From assembly GCF_014695395.1 (NCBI RefSeq), contig NZ_JACJOF010000033.1:124001-188000 (forward strand): a stretch of DNA of 64,000 nucleotides, read 5' to 3'. Source of the stretch: Nodosilinea sp. FACHB-131. GTDB lineage: Bacteria; Cyanobacteriota; Cyanobacteriia; Phormidesmidales; Phormidesmidaceae. Positions 1 through 7,887 of the stretch are shown here, piece by piece. The notes beneath the pieces are model-generated. The model did not search any database and was not told where the DNA came from. It saw only the letters and a list, made by a program, of their open reading frames with translations. Within the stretch, counting starts at the first letter, position 1. Each line of letters starts with the position of its first letter. The position numbers and the translations under genes were made by a program.

Positions 1-795
1 AATCCGCAACGGCTTGGGCGGCGCATCCAGCCCAGCCAAGAATGAGGGCTCTGGATCGGGCAGCCAGTAGGGATCGCCCACTTCATAGCCGCTCAGCATA
101 TCTAACAGAGCGGCTGTGTCAGCCACAGTACGCCCCAGGGGGCCGTTGACGGCCAGCCCGTTGAGCCGCTCCCCCACGGGTGAAAAGCTAATTCGCCCCC
201 GAGAGGCCTTCATGCCTACGAGACCGCAGCAAAAGGCCGGGCCACGCAGCGAACCGCCGCCATCCGAGCCTTGGGAAATTGCGCACAGTCCCGCCGCCAA
301 GGCCGCCGCCGCCCCGCCGCTGGAGCCCCCCGGTGTGTAGTTCAAATTCCACGGGTTGCGGGCAGGCGGAAAGCCCGGTGGCTCAGTATAGGGCAGCGAA
401 CCAAGCTGGGATGTGGCGGTTTTGCCCAAAATAATCATCCCCGCCTGGCGCAGCTTGCCGACGATGTAGTCGTCTTCAGGGGCGATGAGATTGCAGGCGG
501 CCTTGAGCCCATAGGCGCAGGCTACCCCCGCCACCGGGTTCAGATCTTTGACTGAGACTGTCACCCCAAACAACGGCGGCAAATTCTCAGGGTTGCTGAC
601 CAAGTGCTCGGTTTTAGCCCTAGCATCGGCCAGGGCCTGCTCTGCCATCACCGTCACGTAGGCCCCCAGAGACGGGTTGAGCCGCTCGATGCGCTCTAGA
701 TAAATTTCCGCTAGCTCCAGGGGCGAAATGTCTTTGTTGCGAATCAGCCGAGCTTGTTCGAGGGCGGGCAAGAAGGCAAGATCGACTGAATTCAT
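1..795 (-). CDS. amidase (amidase-signature family), 3' part beyond window
   Basis: The first 265 or so residues of an amidase-signature hydrolase are visible; the gene reads leftwards off the window edge. The Ser-cisSer-Lys triad is present: Lys83 in VSVKDL, cis-Ser in GGSSGG near residue 158, and nucleophile Ser182 in GSDGGGSLRGPA. These enzymes hydrolyse carboxamides (GatA, allophanate hydrolase, aryl-amidases); the substrate cannot be told from this part. The ATG at 793-795 lies 2 bp after the stop of the pyruvate dehydrogenase E2 gene, so the two are probably co-transcribed. A GatA role is possible but GatA usually carries longer N-terminal consensus blocks, so a general amidase is my preferred call. 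Confidence 0.85.
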   Translation of the reverse strand, partial: MNSVDLAFLPALEQARLIRNKDISPLELAEIYLERIERLNPSLGAYVTVMAEQALADARAKTEHLVSNPENLPPLFGVTVSVKDLNPVAGVACAYGLKAACNLIAPEDDYIVGKLRQAGMIILGKTATSQLGSLPYTEPPGFPPARNPWNLNYTPGGSSGGAAAALAAGLCAISQGSDGGGSLRGPAFCCGLVGMKASRGRISFSPVGERLNGLAVNGPLGRTVADTAALLDMLSGYEVGDPYWLPDPEPSFLAGLDAPPKPLRI

Positions 796-797
796 AG

Positions 798-2117
798 CTA
801 CAGGGTTAAGGACTGGGGATTGTTTTCAATCACGTTGGCCAGATCCTTGAGAAAAGCGGCGGCATCGGCTCCATAGATGATGCGGTGGTCGCAGGTAATA
901 TTGACCTGCATCTGACGCTTGACGCCCATCATGCCGTCAGGGGTAGCGACCACCGTGGGGCGAGAGGCCCCGATCGCCAAAATCGACCCCTGCCCCGGTG
1001 GCAAAATCGCGTCGAAGCGATCGACTCCAAACATGCCCAGGTTCGACAGGGTAAAGGTGCCAGAGGTGTACTCGTCGGGCTGGAGCTGCTTGGAGCGCGA
1101 TCGCGCCACCAGATCGGCCCAGGTGCGCGACAGCGAATAGATATCGTACTGGTCGGCATTCTTCAGCACTGGGGTAATCAGCCCGCCCCCTTCCATTGCC
1201 ACCGCTACGGCAATATTGATGCCTGAGTGGTATTGGACGCCCTGGTCGGTAAAGCCCGCATTGAGTAATGGGTGCTTTTGCAGGGTGACGGCTACGGCCT
1301 TGGCCAGCAGCGCCGTCATGGTCACTCCCTTAGACTTGATTTGCTTGTAGAGCGCATCCAAACTGTCGGTGGTGATGGTGTAGCCCACGTGGTAAGTGGG
1401 TACTGCCAGGCTAGCCACCATGTTGCGAATAACGGCTTGCTGAAGGGTATTGAAGGGCACAACCTGTCCCAGGGGGGCGGCGCTGGGGGCCGGAGCGGCT
1501 GGGGCAGCAGCAGCAGCGGGAACCACAGGGGCAGCAGACACGGGTGGCACTACCGCTGCCAGGGGCGTTGCCACCGGCCCGGTAACAGTAGGATTTTTGC
1601 CCGCCGCCAGCTCCACATCTTGGGCCACAATGCGACCGTGGGGGCCGCTGCCCTGGAGAGTGGTGAGGTCTACCTTGAGGTCTTTGGCCAGCTTGCGGGC
1701 GCGGGGAGAAATGACCACTCTGCCGCTACGGTTGCCGGAGGAGGCCCCGTTTTGGGTGGCCGGGGCCGGAGCTTCGACCACGGCCACCGGGGCAGCGGCT
1801 TCCGGATTGGGGCTGGACTCACCCCCGGCGGTACCGGCTTTGGCAGCGGCCTGTTGTTTAGCGGCCTCAACTTCAGATTCGGTTTCGGCCAACAGGGCGA
1901 TCGCCTCACCTACCGGGGCCGTGCCGCCCGCTTCCACCACAATGGCAGCCAAAATCCCCTCGTGGAAGGACTCCACATCCATGTCGGCCTTGTCAGACTC
2001 AACAATCACCACCGTTTCGCCCTTCTCTACCCGGTCGCCGGGGGCTTTCACCCAAGACACAATCTTGCCTTCGGTCATGGTTGAGCTGAGGGCGGGCATG
2101 AAAACTTCGCGAATCAT
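798..2117 (-). CDS. pdhC: pyruvate dehydrogenase E2, dihydrolipoamide acetyltransferase
   Basis: This is the acetyltransferase core of the pyruvate dehydrogenase complex, which moves acetyl groups from E1 to CoA. The 439-residue product has an N-terminal lipoyl domain (residues 1-80, lipoyl Lys43 in ESDKADM), an Ala/Pro-rich linker, a peripheral-subunit-binding domain near 150-190 (ISPRARKLAK, GPHGRI) and the catalytic domain ending in CDHRIIYGAD with catalytic His411. I chose the ATG at 2117 because the lipoyl domain begins MIREVFMPAL; an upstream ATG at 2168 would add 17 residues that do not look like the family. A second Ala/Pro-rich linker sits before the catalytic domain. Other E2 types (2-oxoglutarate, branched chain) are less likely in a cyanobacterium. 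Confidence 0.95.
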   Translation of the reverse strand: MIREVFMPALSSTMTEGKIVSWVKAPGDRVEKGETVVIVESDKADMDVESFHEGILAAIVVEAGGTAPVGEAIALLAETESEVEAAKQQAAAKAGTAGGESSPNPEAAAPVAVVEAPAPATQNGASSGNRSGRVVISPRARKLAKDLKVDLTTLQGSGPHGRIVAQDVELAAGKNPTVTGPVATPLAAVVPPVSAAPVVPAAAAAPAAPAPSAAPLGQVVPFNTLQQAVIRNMVASLAVPTYHVGYTITTDSLDALYKQIKSKGVTMTALLAKAVAVTLQKHPLLNAGFTDQGVQYHSGINIAVAVAMEGGGLITPVLKNADQYDIYSLSRTWADLVARSRSKQLQPDEYTSGTFTLSNLGMFGVDRFDAILPPGQGSILAIGASRPTVVATPDGMMGVKRQMQVNITCDHRIIYGADAAAFLKDLANVIENNPQSLTL

Positions 2118-2190
2118 GGAGGTGGCTTCCGAAACAGGGCTAAGACGACAGGGCAGTAGAGATGCCAAGGATTTATTCTATCCCCAAGGC

Positions 2191-2220
2191 TGAACCGTTC
2201 GAGCGTTTAAACGTTCAAAC
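2191..2220. repeat. imperfect hairpin of the AACCGTTNGAGYG family
   Basis: The stretch begins TGAACCGTTCGAGCG and continues into the palindrome CGTTTAAACG (2204-2213). It forms an imperfect stem. It lies between the YlqD-like gene and the E2 gene, both on the minus strand, and could act as a terminator or processing site, but has no clear T-run. The core matches hairpins near 24588 and 29168. Confidence 0.5.
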
Positions 2221-2253
2221 CCACGCAGGTGCCAACGCTAAAACGCTCTTAAA

Positions 2254-2703
2254 CTACAGCTCGCCGCGAATCTCTTGAATGATGCCGTCCTTGATCAGAA
2301 TTTCAACCTGGAGCTTGCGCACCAAGTTGTCACCCACCGACACATTAAAGAAGCTCTCGACCTTCCCTTGCTCCACTTCAGCATCTACCGCGAGGGTCTG
2401 CACTTCCTGAAGCTGTTGCAGACTCTGGTTTTTTTGCTGGAGCAGTTTGCTCTTATCTTGGTTGAGCTGGTTTTGAATGTTGCCCATCTGCTGCTGAATG
2501 GCGCCGCTGGCGGGCTGCCCTTCGGCCTGTTTTTGCAGTTCGGCTACCATGCGCTGGCCCTGCATTTCAAGCTGTTGCAGGCGACCGTCAACCTGGTTAA
2601 TTTGAGCTTGCAGCTGCTTTTGGGCTTCTTCTTTCCACAGTGGGGTCACAATGGCTTTAATGTTGACCACCCGCTTGAGCAGCAGCGTTTGATTCTCATC
2701 CAT
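2254..2703 (-). CDS. YlqD-family protein
   Basis: The 149-residue product begins MDENQTLLLKRVV and matches the YlqD family of cyanobacteria and Firmicutes, whose function is unknown. The centre (about residues 25-95) is Gln/Leu-rich and predicted coiled coil (repeated QLQ, QQQ and LQQ blocks). The C-terminal part ends with a short beta-rich segment around EILIKDGIIQEIRGEL. The ATG at 2703 is preferred over an upstream in-frame start at 2781 because the family begins at MDENQ. It lies between the acyl-ACP synthetase and E2 genes on the same strand. No signal peptide or membrane segment is seen. Confidence 0.8.
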   Translation of the reverse strand: MDENQTLLLKRVVNIKAIVTPLWKEEAQKQLQAQINQVDGRLQQLEMQGQRMVAELQKQAEGQPASGAIQQQMGNIQNQLNQDKSKLLQQKNQSLQQLQEVQTLAVDAEVEQGKVESFFNVSVGDNLVRKLQVEILIKDGIIQEIRGEL

Positions 2704-2816
2704 AATCTTTGACGCAATAAAGAAATTACCAATACGGACTACGACCACTAGCAGGCATGGCCGGACTATTCTGCGTGGCACAGCCGCAGGTTGGTGAAGT
2801 CTTTACACCACCGCAG

Positions 2817-4787
2817 CTAGACAAACATCGCGTCAATCATATCGCGATACCGTGCCGTAACCACGGGACGGCGGACTTTTAAGGTTTGGGTCAGCAGGCC
2901 GTTGTCAACGGAAAAGGGTTCGAGGATTAGGCGAAAGGGGCCAACGCGATCGTCGGGACGATAGCCAGGGCGATCTTTCACTTCGCGGCCCAGCTCATCG
3001 CGAAACAGCTTCTGTACCCGCTCGTCGTCGAGGGTAATCACGGTGCAGTCAGCGGGGGCTGGGGCATCGTCGCCCGGTACCGCCACAAACAGAGAGTGAG
3101 TGGCTGCCCAGGCCTGCAAAGCCTCTAGATTAGGCACGATCAAGGCACCGAGCGATCGCTGATCTTGACCCACCAGCATAATCTGGTCGATGTACTTGCT
3201 GCGAATGCAGGCGTCTTCGATAGGTTGCGGCTCAATGTTTTCACCGTTGGTCAGCACGATGGTGTCTTTAGCTCGTCCGGTAAGCACTACATTGCCGTCG
3301 CGGCTAATCCAGCCCAGGTCACCGGTGTCAAACCAACCCTCGGAGTCGATCGCCTTCTGGGTGGCCTCGGGGTTGCGGTAGTAGCCCTCCATAATCTGTG
3401 GCCCCCGCGCCAGTACCAGTCCCTGGCCGCCTTGGGGCAGATCTTGGCGGGTTTCAGGATCTACCACCTTGATTTCGGTAAAGGGGATGGGCTGCCCTGC
3501 TGCCCCCCGCAAATTCCGCCAAGGCCTGCGGGCCGAGAGGACGGGAGCGGTTTCGGTCAGGCCGTAGCCTACGATCAGCTGTACGCCAATAATTTCAAAG
3601 AAAATATCGATGTGCCGGGCCAACGAGCCGCCGCCGCTGATCAGCTGCTTGACCTGTCCCCCAGTGGCTTCACTGACTTTGCCGTAAACCAGCTTTTTGC
3701 CCAGCTGATGCAGGGGCCACAGGGCCAGGGCCGCCACCCCCGACCCCAATCGCTTGAGAGACGGCAGGTCAGGCTCGTCAATTTTCATATCCTGGTAGCG
3801 CCAGAGGTTTTCGACGTAGCGCTGGCTCAGGCCAAAAAAGGTGAAGATCAGCTTTTGCTTGCCGGGGGTTTGTTCGCGAAACTGCTTTTGCGCCCCTTCG
3901 TAAATCGACTCCCACAGGCGGGGCACACCGACCATGTACTGGGGTTTGGTGGCCTTGAGGTCGGCCTTAAGGTGGCGAATGCTGCTGTAGGTTTGGGTGC
4001 AGCCCCGCGACAGCAAAAAGTATTCGGCGGTGCGCTCAAAGCTGTGCCAGGAAGGCAAAATGCCCACCACGCGATCGCCCGGTTGAGGCTGCACCACCGC
4101 CTCCAGAGTGTTGATCTGATGGAGCAGGTTGCGATGGCTGAGCATCACCCCCTTGGGCTGGCCGGTAGTGCCGGAGGTATAGATCAGCGTGGCCAGATCT
4201 TCGGGCTTAATGGCGACCGGGGTGTAGGGGCGATCGCCCCCTAGGGCCATCAACTGACCAAAGTTGAGCAGCTTGAGGCGATCGTCCGCGGACGGCTCTT
4301 CGTCCGACAGCAAAATCACCAGGGAAATGGGCAGGGTTTCGATGCGATCGCGCAGTCGCTTCAGCAGCGCCAGGGTCTCGACCACTAGCACGGTGCTCTC
4401 GCTGTGCTCAGCAATGTAGGCGAGCTCTTCGGTTTCAGCGGTGGCGCTGCGCACGGCGTTCATGCCGCCAGCGGTCATAATGCCCTGGTCGGCAATGAAC
4501 CAGCGGTGGCTGTTGTCGGCAAACAGGGCCACATGGGCGCGATTTTCGACCCCCAGGGCCTGCAACCCGATGGCAAAGGTGCGAATAGCCTCAGCCAGTT
4601 GACGGTAGGTGAGGGTGGCGGCGGGCTTGTAGTGGGGGTCGTTGAGAGCCACCGTATCGCCGTATTTCTCCGCCGCAATCGGCCAAATTTCGTGCAGGGC
4701 CTGAAGCCGCTCGTAGGGGTTATGGGCTTCTAGGCAGGCGCGATCGCGCTGTCGCACCGCTTGCAATGCAGTTGTAGATCCGGGCAT
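2817..4787 (-). CDS. aas: AMP-dependent acyl-ACP/long-chain acyl-CoA synthetase
   Basis: This adenylate-forming enzyme activates free fatty acids. In cyanobacteria the family member (Slr1609 type) is an acyl-ACP synthetase that recycles fatty acids released from membranes. The adenylation P-loop YTSGTTGQPKG is near residue 210, the VGYGLTETAPV motif near 415 and the GWFDTGDLGW motif near 490. The length of about 656 residues fits the family. The ATG at 4787 is chosen; an in-frame TTG lies 12 bases upstream. Acyl-ACP rather than acyl-CoA specificity is inferred from the taxon, not from residues. Confidence 0.9.
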   Translation of the reverse strand: MPGSTTALQAVRQRDRACLEAHNPYERLQALHEIWPIAAEKYGDTVALNDPHYKPAATLTYRQLAEAIRTFAIGLQALGVENRAHVALFADNSHRWFIADQGIMTAGGMNAVRSATAETEELAYIAEHSESTVLVVETLALLKRLRDRIETLPISLVILLSDEEPSADDRLKLLNFGQLMALGGDRPYTPVAIKPEDLATLIYTSGTTGQPKGVMLSHRNLLHQINTLEAVVQPQPGDRVVGILPSWHSFERTAEYFLLSRGCTQTYSSIRHLKADLKATKPQYMVGVPRLWESIYEGAQKQFREQTPGKQKLIFTFFGLSQRYVENLWRYQDMKIDEPDLPSLKRLGSGVAALALWPLHQLGKKLVYGKVSEATGGQVKQLISGGGSLARHIDIFFEIIGVQLIVGYGLTETAPVLSARRPWRNLRGAAGQPIPFTEIKVVDPETRQDLPQGGQGLVLARGPQIMEGYYRNPEATQKAIDSEGWFDTGDLGWISRDGNVVLTGRAKDTIVLTNGENIEPQPIEDACIRSKYIDQIMLVGQDQRSLGALIVPNLEALQAWAATHSLFVAVPGDDAPAPADCTVITLDDERVQKLFRDELGREVKDRPGYRPDDRVGPFRLILEPFSVDNGLLTQTLKVRRPVVTARYRDMIDAMFV

Positions 4788-5062
4788 AGCGGCCACCAAG
4801 AGTTCAGAAAGCTTGCGGTAATCCTACCGCAGCCTGACTCAAGGCTAGCCCTAAAGCTGATGGGCCTTAACATTACCCCTTCCAGAAATTGAACTGGCTG
4901 GAAGTTGGACTGGGGAGAGAGGTGCGATCGCAAACCTTCAAACTGGATTCAGCTAATTGCAAACCGCTTTTATTTTTAGCGGCGCAAAATATAGATAGTT
5001 AGGGTTTAGGCGGCCCAACCACCGCTGACGCCGTCCCGCCAAGTTCTGTATTCGAGTCCAGC

Positions 5063-5293
5063 GTGACTCAACACCTCATGTTATGCACCTCTTGCCAAAA
5101 CAAACCCCATTGCTTAGCCGCCCAGCTAGCCGAGGGAGACGCTGCCTTAGCCCAGCTGCTGGGGCAGCTCAAACGCTGTAGCATCAAGCCACCCCGCCGC
5201 GATCTTGGGCAGCGGGTCAAAGCCTGCTGGCAGTTTCTCCAAACTACGCTTCGCAAAGCCGTCCGGCTCCCTAGATGGCTACGGCCACACTAG
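5063..5293 (+). CDS. small cysteine-containing hypothetical protein
   Basis: This 76-residue reading frame starts MTQHLMLCTSCQNKPHC, giving a CxxCx5C cluster near the N-terminus; the rest is basic (KPPRRDLGQR). Codon use (GCC, CAG, CTG, CGC) resembles the neighbouring genes, which supports real coding. It converges on the cupin gene, and both stop codons lie in one CTAG at 5290-5293. I do not recognise the family. The cluster could bind zinc or an Fe-S centre but only three cysteines are close together. It could also be a chance frame. Confidence 0.4.
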   Translation: MTQHLMLCTSCQNKPHCLAAQLAEGDAALAQLLGQLKRCSIKPPRRDLGQRVKACWQFLQTTLRKAVRLPRWLRPH

Positions 5294-5661
5294 TTAGCCG
5301 CCTCAAATACTGTCTCATCTTCCTGTCGCCAGGCGGGGTCAACCAGGCAAATAAACACCAGTGGGAGATCGCCCGTGTTGCGAATGTGCTGGCGGGCGTG
5401 GGGCGGTATGTACACGGCATCCCCCGGCTCGACCGGGCTAGTTTCGCCGTCGATAGTCATTTCCCCCTGACCCGCCAGAATGTAGTACACCTCAGAAGTG
5501 GTGAGGGCGTGGGGGGTAGACACCTGCCCCACCGGCAATATGGCATGGGCCAAACTGTAGCGCAGGGCGAGGTCTTGCTTGTCGGGGTGCAACAGTTCTC
5601 GCAGCTGAGTACCGTCACCGGCAACAAATTCAGGGCAGTCAAGCAGTTTACGAATTAGCAT
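5290..5661 (-). CDS. cupin-domain protein
   Basis: The 123-residue product is a single small beta-barrel cupin. The first cupin motif is partial: TPHALTTSEVYYILAGQGEM has one His and the Glu of the metal-site pattern. The second motif is PGDAVYIPPHARQHIRNTG with His residues. It resembles small cyanobacterial cupins similar to mannose-6-phosphate isomerase-type domains, but no substrate can be inferred. The ATG at 5661 gives a start at MLIRKLLDCPEF; the longer upstream frame would overlap the preceding gene. It sits 41 bp downstream of the PAS-GGDEF-EAL gene on the same strand, so read-through is plausible. Confidence 0.8.
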   Translation of the reverse strand: MLIRKLLDCPEFVAGDGTQLRELLHPDKQDLALRYSLAHAILPVGQVSTPHALTTSEVYYILAGQGEMTIDGETSPVEPGDAVYIPPHARQHIRNTGDLPLVFICLVDPAWRQEDETVFEAAN

Positions 5662-5702
5662 GGCAGCGGCAGTTACGGCACCCTTCTGCCAGCTGCGCCC
5701 TC

Positions 5703-7436
5703 CTAGGTGGGGCGGGTGACAGTGGGCAGGTCGGACAATAGGGCGGCTTTCTCCGCCATCATAACCTCCACGGCGGCGGGCGCTAGGGGACGGGAGAACA
5801 GATAACCCTGACCCAGCTCGCACCGCAGCGCCTTGAGCTGGGCGTGGTGGCGCGGTGTCTCCACCCCTTCAGCCACCACATCGAGGCCCAGGTTCCAGGC
5901 CAAGCGCACCACCGACTGCAAAATCTCCAGCTTTTCAAAATCTTGGTCGGCGTTCTCAATGAAGGAGCGATCGATTTTGAGGCAGTCAAAGGGAAAGCGG
6001 TGCAGATAGCTCAGGGAGGAATAGCCCGTGCCAAAGTCATCCACCAGCAGCTTAATGCCTAGGGATTTGATCTGCTGCAGGGTGGCAATAATGCTGTCGG
6101 AGTGGTCGATCAGCACCCCTTCGGTCAGTTCAATTTTGAGCCGATTGGCTGCAAAGCCGGTGTCGTTCAAAATTTTCTGAATTCTTTCGACAATGTTCTG
6201 CTGCGAAAACTGCTTACTCGACATGTTGACGCTCACCGTAAACTCAGCCATAGCTGGGTATTGCTCGGTCCACACCTGCATCTGCCGACAGGCTTCGGTC
6301 AGCACCCACCAGCCTAGGGGAATAATCAGCCCGCTGGCCTCGGCAATGTGAATAAATTCCCCCGGTGGCAGCAGCCCTCGGGTGGGATGCTGCCACCGCA
6401 CCAGGGCCTCAAAGCCGCGAATTTCTTCGTTGCTGAGGGTGACGATGGGCTGGTAGTGCAGCCGTAGCTCGCTGCGCTCAAGAGCCTGGTGGAGGTCAAC
6501 TTCGGTTTGCAGGCGCAGATCTTGTTGCACCCTGAGAGAACTGTCAAACACCTGCCAGCCCAGGTCAGGATGCTCTTTAATCTGCTCCATAGCCGCATCG
6601 GCATCGCGCAGCCAGTCAAAGGCGTTTTGGTAGGTCTCGGAGCCAAAGGCAATTCCAATGCTGGCGTTGACATAAACCTGCTGCGGCTGGAGCTCAAAGG
6701 GTTGCTGCACCGCCGCGTGAATTGTTTCAGTTAGCGCGATCGCGCTAGCGGGAGTAGTCAACTTGTCTAGAAAGATGGCGAACTCGTCTCGCCCCAGCCG
6801 CGCAACGATGTCGTTGGGGCCAACCTGGGTCTGGAGGCGAGTCCCTAGTTCGATCAACATTTCGTCGCCCACCTGGTGCCCCAGGTTGTCGTTGATTCGC
6901 TTGAACTGCTCCAGACCGATGACTAGCAGCGCCATCACCCGCTGAGGGTCATCCTGGGCCCAAGCTAGAGCCTGGCCCAGACGATCGACCAACAGATGCC
7001 GGTTGGGCAGCCCCGTGAGCGGGTCATAAAAGGCCTGCTGCACCAGACTGGCTTCCTGCTGTTTGGCAGCGGAGATATCGCGCAGAGTTAGCAGCGCCAT
7101 ACCAGAAGACAGGCTACCGCTACAGGCCACCCAGTGGGTTCGGGGGGGCAGCCCCACGGTCAGTATCAATTCTTCGTTGTGCAGGTGCTGACCAGCGAGC
7201 ACTCGGCTTAGGGGTAGCTCAGACCGGGTCAGGGGCTGCTGCTGCGGATCGAGCACCTGATAATCTGGCTGGTCGCCGCTGCTCCCTAATCCAGCGATTC
7301 CCCCTGGCAGCAATGCCTCAGCCACCGCATTACAAAATAGCAATGACCCATTTAGGTCAACGACAACGACCGCGTCGGGCAGGGCGCTCAGCACGGCCAG
7401 GTACATCTCGGCATCGGGGCAAGAGGGCTGTGACAT
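5703..7436 (-). CDS. PAS-GGDEF-EAL cyclic-di-GMP protein, likely phosphodiesterase
   Basis: Three domains are visible: PAS (about residues 10-120), GGDEF (130-290) and EAL (310-560). The EAL part has all the usual catalytic residues: EALVRW, SVNMSS, ELTEG, VDDFGTGYSS, KIDRSF, AEGVE and GQGYLFSRP. The GGDEF part is degenerate: the signature is GRDEF (residues 215-219) and the usual metal-binding aspartate before FKRIND is replaced (VIGLEQFKR). From family knowledge I infer c-di-GMP hydrolysis, with the cyclase half perhaps a GTP sensor. No membrane segment is seen, so it is cytosolic. It is divergent from the kinase gene at 7888. Confidence 0.9.
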   Translation of the reverse strand: MSQPSCPDAEMYLAVLSALPDAVVVVDLNGSLLFCNAVAEALLPGGIAGLGSSGDQPDYQVLDPQQQPLTRSELPLSRVLAGQHLHNEELILTVGLPPRTHWVACSGSLSSGMALLTLRDISAAKQQEASLVQQAFYDPLTGLPNRHLLVDRLGQALAWAQDDPQRVMALLVIGLEQFKRINDNLGHQVGDEMLIELGTRLQTQVGPNDIVARLGRDEFAIFLDKLTTPASAIALTETIHAAVQQPFELQPQQVYVNASIGIAFGSETYQNAFDWLRDADAAMEQIKEHPDLGWQVFDSSLRVQQDLRLQTEVDLHQALERSELRLHYQPIVTLSNEEIRGFEALVRWQHPTRGLLPPGEFIHIAEASGLIIPLGWWVLTEACRQMQVWTEQYPAMAEFTVSVNMSSKQFSQQNIVERIQKILNDTGFAANRLKIELTEGVLIDHSDSIIATLQQIKSLGIKLLVDDFGTGYSSLSYLHRFPFDCLKIDRSFIENADQDFEKLEILQSVVRLAWNLGLDVVAEGVETPRHHAQLKALRCELGQGYLFSRPLAPAAVEVMMAEKAALLSDLPTVTRPT

Positions 7437-7887
7437 AGGGCCAGAGGTGAACGAAGGGGAGGTCGTAAAAATCCAGAGCCAGTCTATCGATGGGGGCGAT
7501 CGCAGCTGGTAACTTTAGCTTGCCCAAAATACCGATGTGGACTCGCCTGAAGCGATCGCTCTCTTCAGCGTAAAGCCCTGACCTAGCTTGAGAAACTTAA
7601 GATAAAGTGCTGTAAAGGATGTGTAAGGTCGCCAGGGGCTGCCCCAGCGGTCAGCTCAAGGAAGCCAGTCAGGCCCTAAACTAAAGCTGGTGCATCGGTG
7701 GAGAGATTTGACCCGACAGTTCTACACAACCGACTGACCTCAGAGCCGAAGAGAAATCCTGAAGCCGACTAGATTGCCAAAGGCTCTGCTGCGGCTATGG
7801 GCAACCAAGCCAGCTGGCCTGCCGCTGGGCATTGGGGTATGAGGTCTGTGGTTAAATGACCAGGCTGACAAAGACATTCTGGGCAGC
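7437..7887. other. 451-bp divergent intergenic region
   Basis: This gap separates the PAS-GGDEF-EAL gene (minus) from the Ser/Thr kinase gene (plus), so it must hold both promoters. It contains HIP1 octamers and an A/T-richer patch near 7585-7625. I found no small gene, tRNA, strong hairpin or clear operator. Confidence 0.5.

Noticed and set aside
1272-2193. Two long plus-strand reading frames opposite the pyruvate dehydrogenase E2 gene
   Set aside because: They are antisense to a gene with clear domain motifs and have Gly/Ser/Ala-rich translations typical of frames opposite GC-rich coding sequence.
3165-4244. A 359-residue plus-strand frame opposite the acyl-ACP synthetase gene
   Set aside because: The minus strand encodes an intact adenylate-forming enzyme; the opposite frame has no recognisable motif or ribosome-binding site.
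5041-5062. TTCGAGTCC-like sequence suggesting a tRNA T-arm
   Set aside because: No matching acceptor, D or anticodon stems can be formed around it.
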